A stretch of DNA of 64,000 nucleotides from contig PDLQ01000009.1 of NCBI GenBank assembly GCA_002591745.1, forward strand, positions 124,001-188,000. Direction: 5' to 3'. The stretch comes from Lewinellaceae bacterium SD302 (GTDB lineage Bacteria; Bacteroidota; Bacteroidia; Chitinophagales; Saprospiraceae). A program made the position numbers and the translations under genes. Below, in pieces: positions 50,959-58,796 of this stretch (positions within the stretch are counted from its first letter, which is position 1; the number at the start of each line of letters is the position of its first letter). The notes beneath the pieces were generated by a model. The model did not search any database and was not told the origin of the DNA. It was given only the letters and a program-made list of their open reading frames with translations.

Positions 50959-52221
50959 CTAACTCTTGGCCACCTTGCCCACTTTTTTACTTCCCCAAAA
51001 CTGTTTCCACCAAAAAACCGGATTGATCAGTTGCTTGCGTAGCTCGAAATCGGTGTACATACGACACAGTAATTCCACGATTTTTGGGTTATCGGCTACA
51101 ATGTTAGTCAGGAAGTTGGTAACGCGTTTGCGTTGCATGATCTGTTGCAAGCGGTAACTCAGCCGCAATTCCGTACGGAGTACCCGGGCGATGCGTACGT
51201 CGTAAGCAGCCAGGAATTCGGCGTCGAAGCGATCTTCGGCTAAGCATTTTTCGGCTAACTCGGCGGCGATAAAGCCGCTGTAAGTAGCGTTGCCGATCCC
51301 CTCACCAGTGAGCGGGTCGATCAAGTGGCCGGCATCGCCCGTCAGCAGATAGTGATCTCCCGAGAGTGTTCTTTCTTTAGAGCCCAGCGGCAAACCGTAG
51401 CCGACCGTCTTGGTAAGTTGGGTCGCATTTTTGAAGCGATCGCGAAACTGTTCGCTCTTTACCACCTCATCCATCGCCTCCCGGAGGTTGACTTGCCTTT
51501 TTTTCACGATGTCGCTGCGCATCCCCAGCCCCACGTTCGCCTGACCGTTGGGTAAGGGGAAAATCCAGAAGTAACCCGGATTATACTTTTCCAGAAAGTG
51601 GAGTTCGATAAAATTGTCTTCGTGAAAACCGGTAACACCCTCAAAGTAAGCCCGTACTGCCCCGGCGTGGTGGTCTAAATCCTTCTCCAATCCAGCCTGC
51701 TTGCGGGCAAAGGAGGAATGAGCGCCAGTGGAGTCAATCAATAGCCTGCATTCCAATTCCAGGCTACCGTCTTTACTCTTGATTCGATAGCCATCAGCCG
51801 TGCGTTCGTAGCTGTTGATGTCGGTTTCCAGGTGCAGTTCGATGTTATCTCTCCGCTGAACTTCCTCGATTAGAAAATGGTCGAAATCCTCCCGCTTGCT
51901 CACGTAGCCCGGCGCTTCGTCCGGTACTCGCTCGTAGCCGACTTTAAAAGGTAGCTCGATTAACCGGCCACTGGGCGGGTAAAAGCGAATTCCCCAGACA
52001 TCGGTGGGTTCAAAACGCTGGCGAAAGCGGTTCATGATGGCTGGGTCCAGCCGGTCCAACAGCACTGCTACTTTGCCAGACAAGGCATCTCCACAGATCT
52101 TATCCCGCGGAAAAGCAGATTTGTCAATCAATACACTGGATATACCCAGGTAACTCAGTCGTAAAGCAGTAGCGGCTCCGGCGGGCCCGGCACCAACGAT
52201 GGCGATATCGGTCTTTTGCAT
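50959..52221 (-). CDS. Geranylgeranyl-reductase-like FAD-dependent oxidoreductase
   Basis: 420 codons from ATG 52221. D-I-A-I-V-G-A-G-P-A-G-A-A-T (4-17) is the dinucleotide-binding loop, D-K-I-C-G-D-A-L-S-G the substrate-side motif, and L-L-T-G-D-A-G-H-L-I-D-P-L-T-G-E-G the second FAD motif. The family saturates isoprenoid chains (menaquinone or lipid side chains) or hydroxylates aromatics. TACCTTCG lies 8 nt before the ATG. One GCTACTTTG copy lies inside (52067 plus). A 69-nt gap separates it from the next gene. Confidence 0.9.
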   Translation of the reverse strand: MQKTDIAIVGAGPAGAATALRLSYLGISSVLIDKSAFPRDKICGDALSGKVAVLLDRLDPAIMNRFRQRFEPTDVWGIRFYPPSGRLIELPFKVGYERVPDEAPGYVSKREDFDHFLIEEVQRRDNIELHLETDINSYERTADGYRIKSKDGSLELECRLLIDSTGAHSSFARKQAGLEKDLDHHAGAVRAYFEGVTGFHEDNFIELHFLEKYNPGYFWIFPLPNGQANVGLGMRSDIVKKRQVNLREAMDEVVKSEQFRDRFKNATQLTKTVGYGLPLGSKERTLSGDHYLLTGDAGHLIDPLTGEGIGNATYSGFIAAELAEKCLAEDRFDAEFLAAYDVRIARVLRTELRLSYRLQQIMQRKRVTNFLTNIVADNPKIVELLCRMYTDFELRKQLINPVFWWKQFWGSKKVGKVAKS

Positions 52222-52290
52222 TGTACGAAGGTAAGGATGATCGGAGGAATGGGCTGCTCCATCCAATCATCCTCAAACCCGGTTATTCGA

Positions 52291-52584
52291 TCATCCTTTC
52301 ATCTTCTCATCGACCAAATCCTCGTACTCCGGGTGCTCCTTGATGTACCGGGCAATGAAGGGGCAGTAGGGCAACACCTTCAAACTGTTGTCCCGCGCAA
52401 AATCCAGGGCGTACTTCGCCAACTGACTGGCGATACCACGGCCACCGATCTCGTCTGGCACCCCGGTGTGGATCAGGGCGATCTTATCCCCTAACCGCTT
52501 ATATTCCACTACGCCCAGGTGACCGTCCACGGTCGTTTCAAAACGTTTCTTTACTTCGTTATTGACAATTCTAACTGCTTCCAT
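52291..52584 (-). CDS. Small YjdJ-type GNAT N-acetyltransferase
   Basis: 97 codons. L-G-V-V-E-Y-K, I-H-T-G-V-P-D-E-I-G-G-R-G-I-A-S-Q-L-A-K-Y-A (the G-x-G/A acetyl-CoA loop) and V-L-P-Y-C-P-F-I-A-R-Y-I are the signature of the short GNAT family, about 90-100 residues. Acetylation target unknown. Same strand as the oxidoreductase that follows. Confidence 0.9.
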   Translation of the reverse strand: MEAVRIVNNEVKKRFETTVDGHLGVVEYKRLGDKIALIHTGVPDEIGGRGIASQLAKYALDFARDNSLKVLPYCPFIARYIKEHPEYEDLVDEKMKG

Positions 52585-52713
52585 GTTGTATGAATCAAAG
52601 TAACTCGTAGAATGTTTGCCGGCCCTGCCGTACTTTTGGCTATGCTTCGGCCGTTATACGGACTGAACTTGACATTTACTCCACGCAGCAACTTTTACTT
52701 CCCTTTCGTTTTA

Positions 52714-52821
52714 CAATTGCTACTTCAAAGAAGATACTGGACATTAGATACTAGATTGATTTATAATTCATCTCTAGCGTTTAGCGTCTCGAATCCAGCG
52801 TCTTTTTCCTAGCAAAGTAGC
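52714..52821. repeat. Intergenic element with a GCTACTTTG end and heptamer-rich stem
   Basis: An imperfect GCTACTTC copy (52717-52724) and the exact reverse complement CAAAGTAGC (52813-52821) frame a stretch with GATACTGGACATTAGATACT and, inverted, CTAGCGTTTAGCGTCTC and CCAGCGTCTTT, which can fold into an imperfect stem-loop. Same family as 28340-28434. It lies upstream of the lipoprotein gene starting at 52848. Confidence 0.6.
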
Positions 52822-52847
52822 AATGCTCACAAATAACCTCATTGACC

Positions 52848-54416
52848 ATGCGTCAAACCAACTTCTTATTGCTTTCCACGCTGCTGCTGGTATTCACAAC
52901 TACTTTTAGCTGCGTCGATCAACTGACCGACATTCAGGACTCGGACGACAATCGTTTCGAAGCCGAATATGCCCTCCCCCTGGTCAATTCCAAAATCACC
53001 ATGGCCGATATCCTCGAGGACTTCGAAGAAGATGCCGTCCTCACCGTAGACCCTAACGGCCTGCTCCGTTTTCAATACAGCGGCGACGTGCTTACCCAAT
53101 CCAGTATGGACGTCTTTGCCGTCATCGAGGAGAGTATTGCAGGACTGGGTTTCTTTCCGCTTTCCCAACGCCGGCAAGCTTTGCCCTTACCCGCCATACA
53201 AGACTTGGTACTGGACCGGCTGCAAATGAAAAACACCACCCTGGCTTACGCTTTTGCCAACGACCGCGACTTCCCCGTCACCATGACTTTAACCCTCCCA
53301 ACGGTTTTACTGGACGGTGTACCATTTTCCTATACCGAAGAGTTGCCGGCCTGGGACGGAAACGGGGACCCCGTTTCCAGCAACAACCTGAACGATCCTT
53401 TCGACCTCACCGGCTGGGACCTTACGCTCGAAGACGACAGCATTTTCATCGAGGTGAGCACAGTAGACGCGGCCGGCATTGAATATGACCCTACTCCGGG
53501 TACCGCTATGAAGTTCGAAAATTTCTCCTTCACTTACGCCCAGGGCTTCCTGGGTACCGAACCCTACGAAGGCGGCCGCGACACCATCGAGATCGATTTC
53601 TTCGATAACTGGATTCGGGGCGACGTTTATTTCGAGGACCCCGTGATCACCTTCAATTTCGAAAACAGTTTCGGGGTACCGACCGAGGCCGTGATCAATG
53701 TTTTCAATATCATTACCGCAGAAGGCGATACCCTGCCCCTGGAAAGTGAATTCATCACCGATGGCGGCATTGAGTTCCCTTACCCGGAACTGGATGAAGT
53801 CGGAGAAACAAAATCCACTCAGTTCGTCTTTGACAAAAACAACTCCAACATCGACGTCGTCCTGGGCAGCAAGCCCGTAGCGATCGACTACGACGTGGAC
53901 GCCCTGACCAACCCGGATACCAGTGAGCAGATCATCGGCTTCATCACCGACAGCAGTTTTTACCGGGTACTGGTGGACGTAGACCTCCCCCTCTTCGGCC
54001 AGGCCGCTAACTTTGAGGTCCGTGACACTTTTGAACTCGACCTGAGTGAATACGGAGATGATGTGGAAAGCATCGAATGGAAGCTGGTCACTGAAAATGG
54101 CTTGCCGCTAGGTGTGGAGATACAGGGTGACTTCCTGGATGCCGAGGGTAACCTCATCGCCACCCTCTTCGAAGAGGGAGAGGAGCCGGTCATCGGCGGA
54201 GCTCCGGTAGATGGCGAAGGCCGCCCCACCGCTAAAAACGAAGTGGTTACTTTTATCAACTGGGACGCAAGTGAACTGGATACGGTGATCAAGGCCCAAC
54301 GCTTGCTGCTCACTGCCGTTTTCAGCACCACCCTGGAGCTGGAACAGAGCGTTCAGCTGCTTAGTGATCAGGAGTTGGAGATCAGGATCGGTGCCATTAT
54401 TAAGGTAACCGATTAA
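52848..54416 (+). CDS. Large outer-membrane-type lipoprotein
   Basis: 522 codons from ATG 52848. The lipoprotein signal is L-L-L-S-T-L-L-L-V-F-T-T-T-F-S then Cys22. The rest is acidic and beta-rich with a repeated D/E pattern (D-Q-L-T-D-I-Q-D-S-D-D, F-E-E-G-E-E-P-V-I-G-G-A-P). No domain is recognised. It is followed after 156 bp by a DUF5723 outer-membrane barrel, and the two genes probably act together in the envelope, as seen with PorV-type barrels and their lipoproteins. Confidence 0.75.
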   Translation: MRQTNFLLLSTLLLVFTTTFSCVDQLTDIQDSDDNRFEAEYALPLVNSKITMADILEDFEEDAVLTVDPNGLLRFQYSGDVLTQSSMDVFAVIEESIAGLGFFPLSQRRQALPLPAIQDLVLDRLQMKNTTLAYAFANDRDFPVTMTLTLPTVLLDGVPFSYTEELPAWDGNGDPVSSNNLNDPFDLTGWDLTLEDDSIFIEVSTVDAAGIEYDPTPGTAMKFENFSFTYAQGFLGTEPYEGGRDTIEIDFFDNWIRGDVYFEDPVITFNFENSFGVPTEAVINVFNIITAEGDTLPLESEFITDGGIEFPYPELDEVGETKSTQFVFDKNNSNIDVVLGSKPVAIDYDVDALTNPDTSEQIIGFITDSSFYRVLVDVDLPLFGQAANFEVRDTFELDLSEYGDDVESIEWKLVTENGLPLGVEIQGDFLDAEGNLIATLFEEGEEPVIGGAPVDGEGRPTAKNEVVTFINWDASELDTVIKAQRLLLTAVFSTTLELEQSVQLLSDQELEIRIGAIIKVTD

Positions 54417-54443
54417 TATCCGCCTCCGGGCATTAAAGACATG

Positions 54444-54540
54444 GCTACTTTGAAGTCAAGAAAGACACTAGATGCCAGACAAAAGACACTAGGTGCCAGA
54501 CTTCACAATTGAAGTTACCTGGCATCTAGCGTCTCTATCA
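54444..54540. repeat. Intergenic 9-mer with heptamer-rich inverted repeats
   Basis: GCTACTTTGAAGTCA (54444-54458) is followed by GACACTAGATGCCAGAC (54464-54480), a near copy GACACTAGGTGCCAGAC (54485-54501) and the inverted version at about 54517-54535, forming a stem-loop of about 19 bp with a few mismatches. Only one 9-mer end is present. Same family as the elements at 28340, 38533 and 52714. It lies between the lipoprotein and barrel genes. Confidence 0.65.
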
Positions 54541-54572
54541 GACTTTCCACACCACCCCCAACCTTATACCCC

Positions 54573-55910
54573 ATGCAGATGCGCATTTTTTTCAGCCTTG
54601 CTTTCCTCAGCTTGTTTTTCGGCATTCGTGCTCAGGACATGACCGCTCCGCTGCTTAGTGGTAGCTGGCAATCGACCTTCACTAACCCGGCCCTGTTGCA
54701 CCGCTTGGATGGTAAACTGACCATCGGCCTACCCGGTCTCCATAGCGAATTCACCACCAGCGATTTTTCCTACAATGATCTTATCAGCGAAGATGAAAGT
54801 GGGGAATTCTTCGATGCCAACCGGGCCATCAGCAATCTTGACGTGCGGAATGAACTGCGCAATGAATTCTCCTTTGAAACCGTGGGGTTTGCGTGGCGGG
54901 GTGACAAACTGGCCCTTGGTTTCAGCCACCGTAACCGCTTTACCGGCTTGGTGGACCTGCCAAAAACCCTGATCCAGACTGTTTATCAGGGTAACGCTCA
55001 ATTCATTGGGGAAACGATCGATATCGCGCCTTACTTTCAACTTACGAGCATCAATGAATTCAACTTTTCAGCGGCGCTGCAAATTTCCGACGTACTCAGT
55101 GTGGGCGGCACCCTCAAATACCTGAGCGGAGCAGCGGACGCCCGGGCCGAAGGCGGCGAGATCCTGTTGACCACTTCGGACGATGTTTATCAACTTACCT
55201 TACAACCCGACTACGTCATCAACTCCAGCAATACCCTGGATTACAATGGCGTCGATGACCTGAGCGTAGATATCGACCCGGCAAGATTCAATCTGGACAA
55301 CCTGGGTCGTAACAGCGGGATCGGCTTCGACGTTGGCGTTGCGCTGGATTTTGACAATTTCCGCCTCCAGGCCAGTGCCCTGGACCTCGGTGGCTCCATC
55401 GACTGGACCGAAGACGTGACGATTCTGCGACTGACCGGCGACAACGATTTCGAAGGCCTGGACATCATCCGCGAGCTGCTGGATGACAGTACCTCCTTCG
55501 ATGGTATCCTGGACACCCTGGAAGGCATCTTCGACCCCCTGGAAGTAAAGGAAGACTATTCTACTTCCACCGGCAGTACTTACCTGCTGGGCGGCGAATT
55601 CGACCTGACCGACCAATTAATGTTAGGTGCTTTGCTCCGCTACCAGGACTATGGACTAAACAACGAGGTGACCGCTGCCCTTTCCGCCCGTTACCTCTTC
55701 GCCGATTTTCTGAGTGTAGGTGGTATTTACAGCTACCGCCCCAACAGTCCCGCGAATATCGGAGTAAACGCTGTTTTAGCTCTTGGCCCGGTAAATCTTT
55801 TATTAGCCACGGATAACGTGATTACCATTTTCAATCCCAAGGACGCCAAACAGGCAAGTGCGCGATTGGGATTGAGTTTATCCTTTGGCCGGGGAGACAA
55901 TGATGAGTAG
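54573..55910 (+). CDS. DUF5723 outer-membrane beta-barrel protein
   Basis: 445 codons. Signal peptide 1-20 (F-F-S-L-A-F-L-S-L-F-F-G-I-R-A then Q). After it, S-G-S-W-Q-S-T-F-T-N-P-A-L and alternating amphipathic strands, ending A-R-L-G-L-S-L-S-F, are features of outer-membrane barrels of the FadL/PorV-like DUF5723 group, several of which work with T9SS or as surface-lipoprotein partners. It is downstream of a lipoprotein gene on the same strand. The stop is 1 nt from the convergent small membrane protein gene. Confidence 0.82.
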   Translation: MQMRIFFSLAFLSLFFGIRAQDMTAPLLSGSWQSTFTNPALLHRLDGKLTIGLPGLHSEFTTSDFSYNDLISEDESGEFFDANRAISNLDVRNELRNEFSFETVGFAWRGDKLALGFSHRNRFTGLVDLPKTLIQTVYQGNAQFIGETIDIAPYFQLTSINEFNFSAALQISDVLSVGGTLKYLSGAADARAEGGEILLTTSDDVYQLTLQPDYVINSSNTLDYNGVDDLSVDIDPARFNLDNLGRNSGIGFDVGVALDFDNFRLQASALDLGGSIDWTEDVTILRLTGDNDFEGLDIIRELLDDSTSFDGILDTLEGIFDPLEVKEDYSTSTGSTYLLGGEFDLTDQLMLGALLRYQDYGLNNEVTAALSARYLFADFLSVGGIYSYRPNSPANIGVNAVLALGPVNLLLATDNVITIFNPKDAKQASARLGLSLSFGRGDNDE

Positions 55911-55911
55911 C

Positions 55912-56244
55912 TCACCGTATTCCCTCCCAAATGCATATCCACCAGAGAATACAAAGCCCGAATAACGGCACCGAAAGCCATAAGCGCCGGTACCAGCCGG
56001 TAAAAAGACACAGCAGCAAACTTCCACTGATCAGGGCCGTAGCCACCAGCATGGCTATTTTGGTGTAATTGATCAACAGGATAACCGGTACCGCCAATTC
56101 TGAAAATACAGCCGGAAAGCGCAGCCAGACCGGAATATTCCGCTGTTTCATTTCCTGTTTTACGTGCCCATCACGCGCCAGGTTATAGATGGCGGTAATG
56201 GTGAGGATCAGAGCAAGTACGGAGGGCAATGTTTTGACTAGCAA
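55912..56244 (-). CDS. Small DoxX/MauE-like membrane protein
   Basis: About 110 codons if started at TTG 56244; a GTG at 56310 would add 22 residues, and no ATG is in range. Four membrane helices, with L-A-R-D-G-H-V-K-Q-E-M after the first and R-F-P-A-V-F-S-E-L-A-V-P-V-I-L-L at the second, resemble the DoxX-like family of quinone-related membrane proteins. The TTG is the last codon of a GCTACTTTG motif copy, so start choice and motif are linked. Confidence 0.55.
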   Translation of the reverse strand: MLVKTLPSVLALILTITAIYNLARDGHVKQEMKQRNIPVWLRFPAVFSELAVPVILLINYTKIAMLVATALISGSLLLCLFTGWYRRLWLSVPLFGLCILWWICIWEGIR

Positions 56245-56350
56245 AGTAGCAATGGTATAATGGGAGTTGATGCTGAATGGCGAGGCTCGCGATTTAGGCC
56301 TCTTCCCCACCCTCTCCCCGGAGAAGAGGGGCCAGTGGAGAGGTCTACGC

Positions 56351-56992
56351 CTAATCGCTAACGATTAAAGCCAGCGCATATTCGTACTTGTTGAAGCTGC
56401 TGAAGCCCAACAGCCGCTCCGCATCCGCAGCACTCAGTTGAATGTCCGGAACCTGTCGGTTGGGAGGGCATTCGAAACGCCCACTGGCTTCTACGGTGAT
56501 TTCTCTTTCGGGGTTGAAGAGATCGAAGAGTTTTAGGGTCTTGCCACGGTACTTCTTGCTTTGGCAGACATTACAATGGCCACTGGGGGGTTGATCGGCT
56601 AAAGTTGGAATTCCGATCTTTATGGTATCGCTCTGGTAGGACCAAGGTCCGATACGGCGGTTTCTCAGCTCCCGGAGTTCGCGGGCCATATCAGATTCAT
56701 AATCAAGTTCAGCGAACTCGTCGGTCAGATCCTGATCCTGGAAGTGGTAAACATTCTCCTCTTTTTTCAACCAGTTCAGGGCACCCGCTTCAGAGAAGTT
56801 TCGGCTGAATATTTTGCTGAGCAGGGTTTCGTCGTCGGCTAAGTCCTGGTCAAGGTCAATTTCCAGTTCGGCGTCGCCATACTTCCATTTTATCAGGGTC
56901 TGGCGGGCGTTACCCTGCTGCCAGTTAAAGCCCAATGCTATACCGGCGGCCAGACAAGCGACGCAAACAAAAATAATACCGGCAGTTTTCAA
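56351..56992 (-). CDS. Hypothetical membrane-anchored protein
   Basis: 213 codons from TTG 56992; the frame is open to 57139 but without protein-like character. The chosen start gives an N-terminal anchor (T-A-G-I-I-F-V-C-V-A-C-L-A-A-G-I-A-L), and a TATCTTCG box lies about 30 nt upstream. The outside part is rich in D, E, L and R, and has G-H-C-N-V-C-Q-S-K-K-Y, a C-x-x-C that could bind metal or form a disulphide, plus F-E-C-P-P-N-R. No family recognised. Confidence 0.6.
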   Translation of the reverse strand: MKTAGIIFVCVACLAAGIALGFNWQQGNARQTLIKWKYGDAELEIDLDQDLADDETLLSKIFSRNFSEAGALNWLKKEENVYHFQDQDLTDEFAELDYESDMARELRELRNRRIGPWSYQSDTIKIGIPTLADQPPSGHCNVCQSKKYRGKTLKLFDLFNPEREITVEASGRFECPPNRQVPDIQLSAADAERLLGFSSFNKYEYALALIVSD

Positions 56993-57274
56993 AAGTTTAT
57001 AGTGTTGCTTGATCCCGAAGATAGCCAGATTTTTGGATTTTGCAGCTCCCCAAATTGAGTGCCAAATTTCATTTTTGAGCCAGAAACGGCTCTTTTTTAC
57101 CAGTCTGGGCACAATAAGTCTAATAAAAAATATTGCCAAATATTATTCTGCAACCATTACCCTACACCGCCAGCACCCTAGTAAAATCGAACGTTTAGGG
57201 CAATAAATACGTATTAACAACGATACCGTAATCAGTTAATGGCGCGTTAAAGCAGGAAAAAATGCGCCGAATTG

Positions 57275-57307
57275 TTTGTGGAGGTGAATTTAACCTCCTT
57301 ATCTTTG
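57275..57307 (+). promoter_or_regulatory. Canonical TTTG-N21-TATCTTTG promoter of the sigma factor gene
   Basis: TTTG at 57275-57278 and TATCTTTG at 57300-57307 are 21 nt apart, fitting the Bacteroidota -33/-7 consensus exactly. The predicted RNA starts near 57312, leaving a leader of about 140 nt. Two small hairpins occur nearby: GGCGC...GCGCC (57241-57268) and GGAGGT...ACCTCC (57280-57298); the latter lies inside the spacer and could be an operator. The rest of 57140-57452 shows nothing more. Confidence 0.8.
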
Positions 57308-57452
57308 GGCTTACCAACCGATATCATTTCGGTTATTCTTTCAAATCAAACAGGATATATACGCTTTAACGTTTACACTAACTTTTACGCTTTTTGCTCA
57401 CAACTCGGAGGCAAGTCTTTAAGGACTTCCCTATACGAACAAAACGTTAGTC

Positions 57453-58034
57453 ATGGACGTTAAGACGCTCAACGATCAGAAACTGATCACCCTGTACCTG
57501 GAAGGTGAGGAACGCGCTTTTGAAGAACTTCTCAGCCGCCACCAACAGAAAATATACACTTCAATTTACCTGTTCGTCAAAGATCAGGCCGTAGCGGAAG
57601 ATATCTTCCAGGAAGTGTTCATCAAAATTATCGATACGCTCCGCAAAGGCAAGTATAACCACGAGGGTAAGTTCCTTCAGTGGGCTATGCGAATCGCTTA
57701 CAATATGTGTGTGGACACTTTCCGCCGCAACAAGCGCCGCCCGATCGTAAGTGCCACGGAAACCTTTGACATCTTCGACGTACTTCAATCCAACGAGGTA
57801 AACGCCGAACAAGGTTTGATCCGTAGCCAGACCCACGACAAGGTTCGCCAATTGGTAGATGCTCTGCCACCCGAACAACGGGAGGTTGTGATTCTGCGTC
57901 ACTACGCCGATATGAGCTTTAAGGAAATCGCCAAATTGACCCGGGTAAGCATTAATACGGCATTAGGCCGGATGCGTTACGCTTTGATCAACATGCGTAA
58001 AATGATTGAGGAGCGTCAGATCGTGCTCCAGTAA
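57453..58034 (+). CDS. ECF-type sigma-70 family RNA polymerase sigma factor
   Basis: 193 codons. Region 2 spans residues about 15-90 (D-Q-A-V-A-E-D-I-F-Q-E-V-F-I-K-I, W-A-M-R-I-A-Y-N-M-C-V-D-T-F-R-R). Region 4 spans 130-185, with the helix-turn-helix M-S-F-K-E-I-A-K-L-T-R-V-S-I-N-T-A-L-G-R-M-R-Y-A. It directs RNA polymerase to a particular promoter set. No anti-sigma gene is adjacent. It has its own strong promoter (57275-57307). Confidence 0.95.
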   Translation: MDVKTLNDQKLITLYLEGEERAFEELLSRHQQKIYTSIYLFVKDQAVAEDIFQEVFIKIIDTLRKGKYNHEGKFLQWAMRIAYNMCVDTFRRNKRRPIVSATETFDIFDVLQSNEVNAEQGLIRSQTHDKVRQLVDALPPEQREVVILRHYADMSFKEIAKLTRVSINTALGRMRYALINMRKMIEERQIVLQ

Positions 58035-58185
58035 GGAATTTACCGTTGTTAACCCTCGGCCCAGTTTTGGGCGGGGTGGTCCTGCGAGCGTCAGGGCCAT
58101 TACCGTACCAATGACCAAATCAACCGACTTCCCAACCAACCATTTTTTAAGTCGGATTGCAAATTATCCCCAATAAAACCATTTG

Positions 58186-58220
58186 AATACCGCCCACCAG
58201 CAACGGAGGGCGGTATTTTT
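58186..58220 (+). terminator. Rho-independent terminator after the sigma factor gene
   Basis: AATACCGCCC (58186-58195) pairs with GGGCGGTATT (58208-58217), loop 12 nt, followed by TTT and AATTT. It lies about 150 nt after the stop, so the transcript has a long 3' UTR. The remainder of the gap to 58434 shows no gene or clear promoter box. Confidence 0.8.
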
Positions 58221-58434
58221 AATTTACAGAAACCCAACCCGAAGGGTGAACATTGCTCTCCAATTCAACGTATCTTTACTCTCTACTTCAAAACCCTAGT
58301 CTAAAAACACTCCGGTAATTTCAGTGGCTCACAGTTGAATAGAACCACCACCAACGTTCATGACCATTCATTCATAGCGTTGATTCTATTCGGTCTACGG
58401 AAAATATCGGGGAGGATATAAAATAAGAACAACC

Positions 58435-58779
58435 ATGGCTTTGTACGACATCAACCGCGTTGCCCTGATCCTGCGCCCCAGCGAAGAATTACTGAATTGG
58501 GCCATCCGCGAGGATCCCGCACTGGAAGAGGAGATCGACCCGGAAGATAGCGATGATCTGGCTAGCGTTTATCTGCTACCGGACTTCGACGACCTGGACG
58601 ACGCCGACGTGTGGATCGAAAAAAACTTTGTGGAGATCCTCGAATCTCTCCTCGAAGAATGGATCCCTAACGAAGCTGCCTGGCCGGACGAGTTCAGTTT
58701 CAAGCACTTCGAACTTTACGCTGATTACGCTTTCACCAATATGGTGGTAGACACCCAAGACGAAAGCTACGACGAGTAG
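58435..58779 (+). CDS. Small acidic hypothetical protein
   Basis: 114 codons. Very acidic (many D and E; D-P-E-D-S-D-D-L and F-D-D-L-D-D-A-D) with aromatic clusters (F-S-F-K-H-F-E-L-Y-A-D-Y-A-F). No signal peptide or membrane segment, so it is cytoplasmic. It resembles a conserved family in Bacteroidota without known role. The start matches the first ATG after an upstream gap. The peptidase gene begins 17 nt after its stop, so the two are cotranscribed. Confidence 0.75.
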   Translation: MALYDINRVALILRPSEELLNWAIREDPALEEEIDPEDSDDLASVYLLPDFDDLDDADVWIEKNFVEILESLLEEWIPNEAAWPDEFSFKHFELYADYAFTNMVVDTQDESYDE

Positions 58780-58796
58780 TAGCACTCCCCCCTTAT

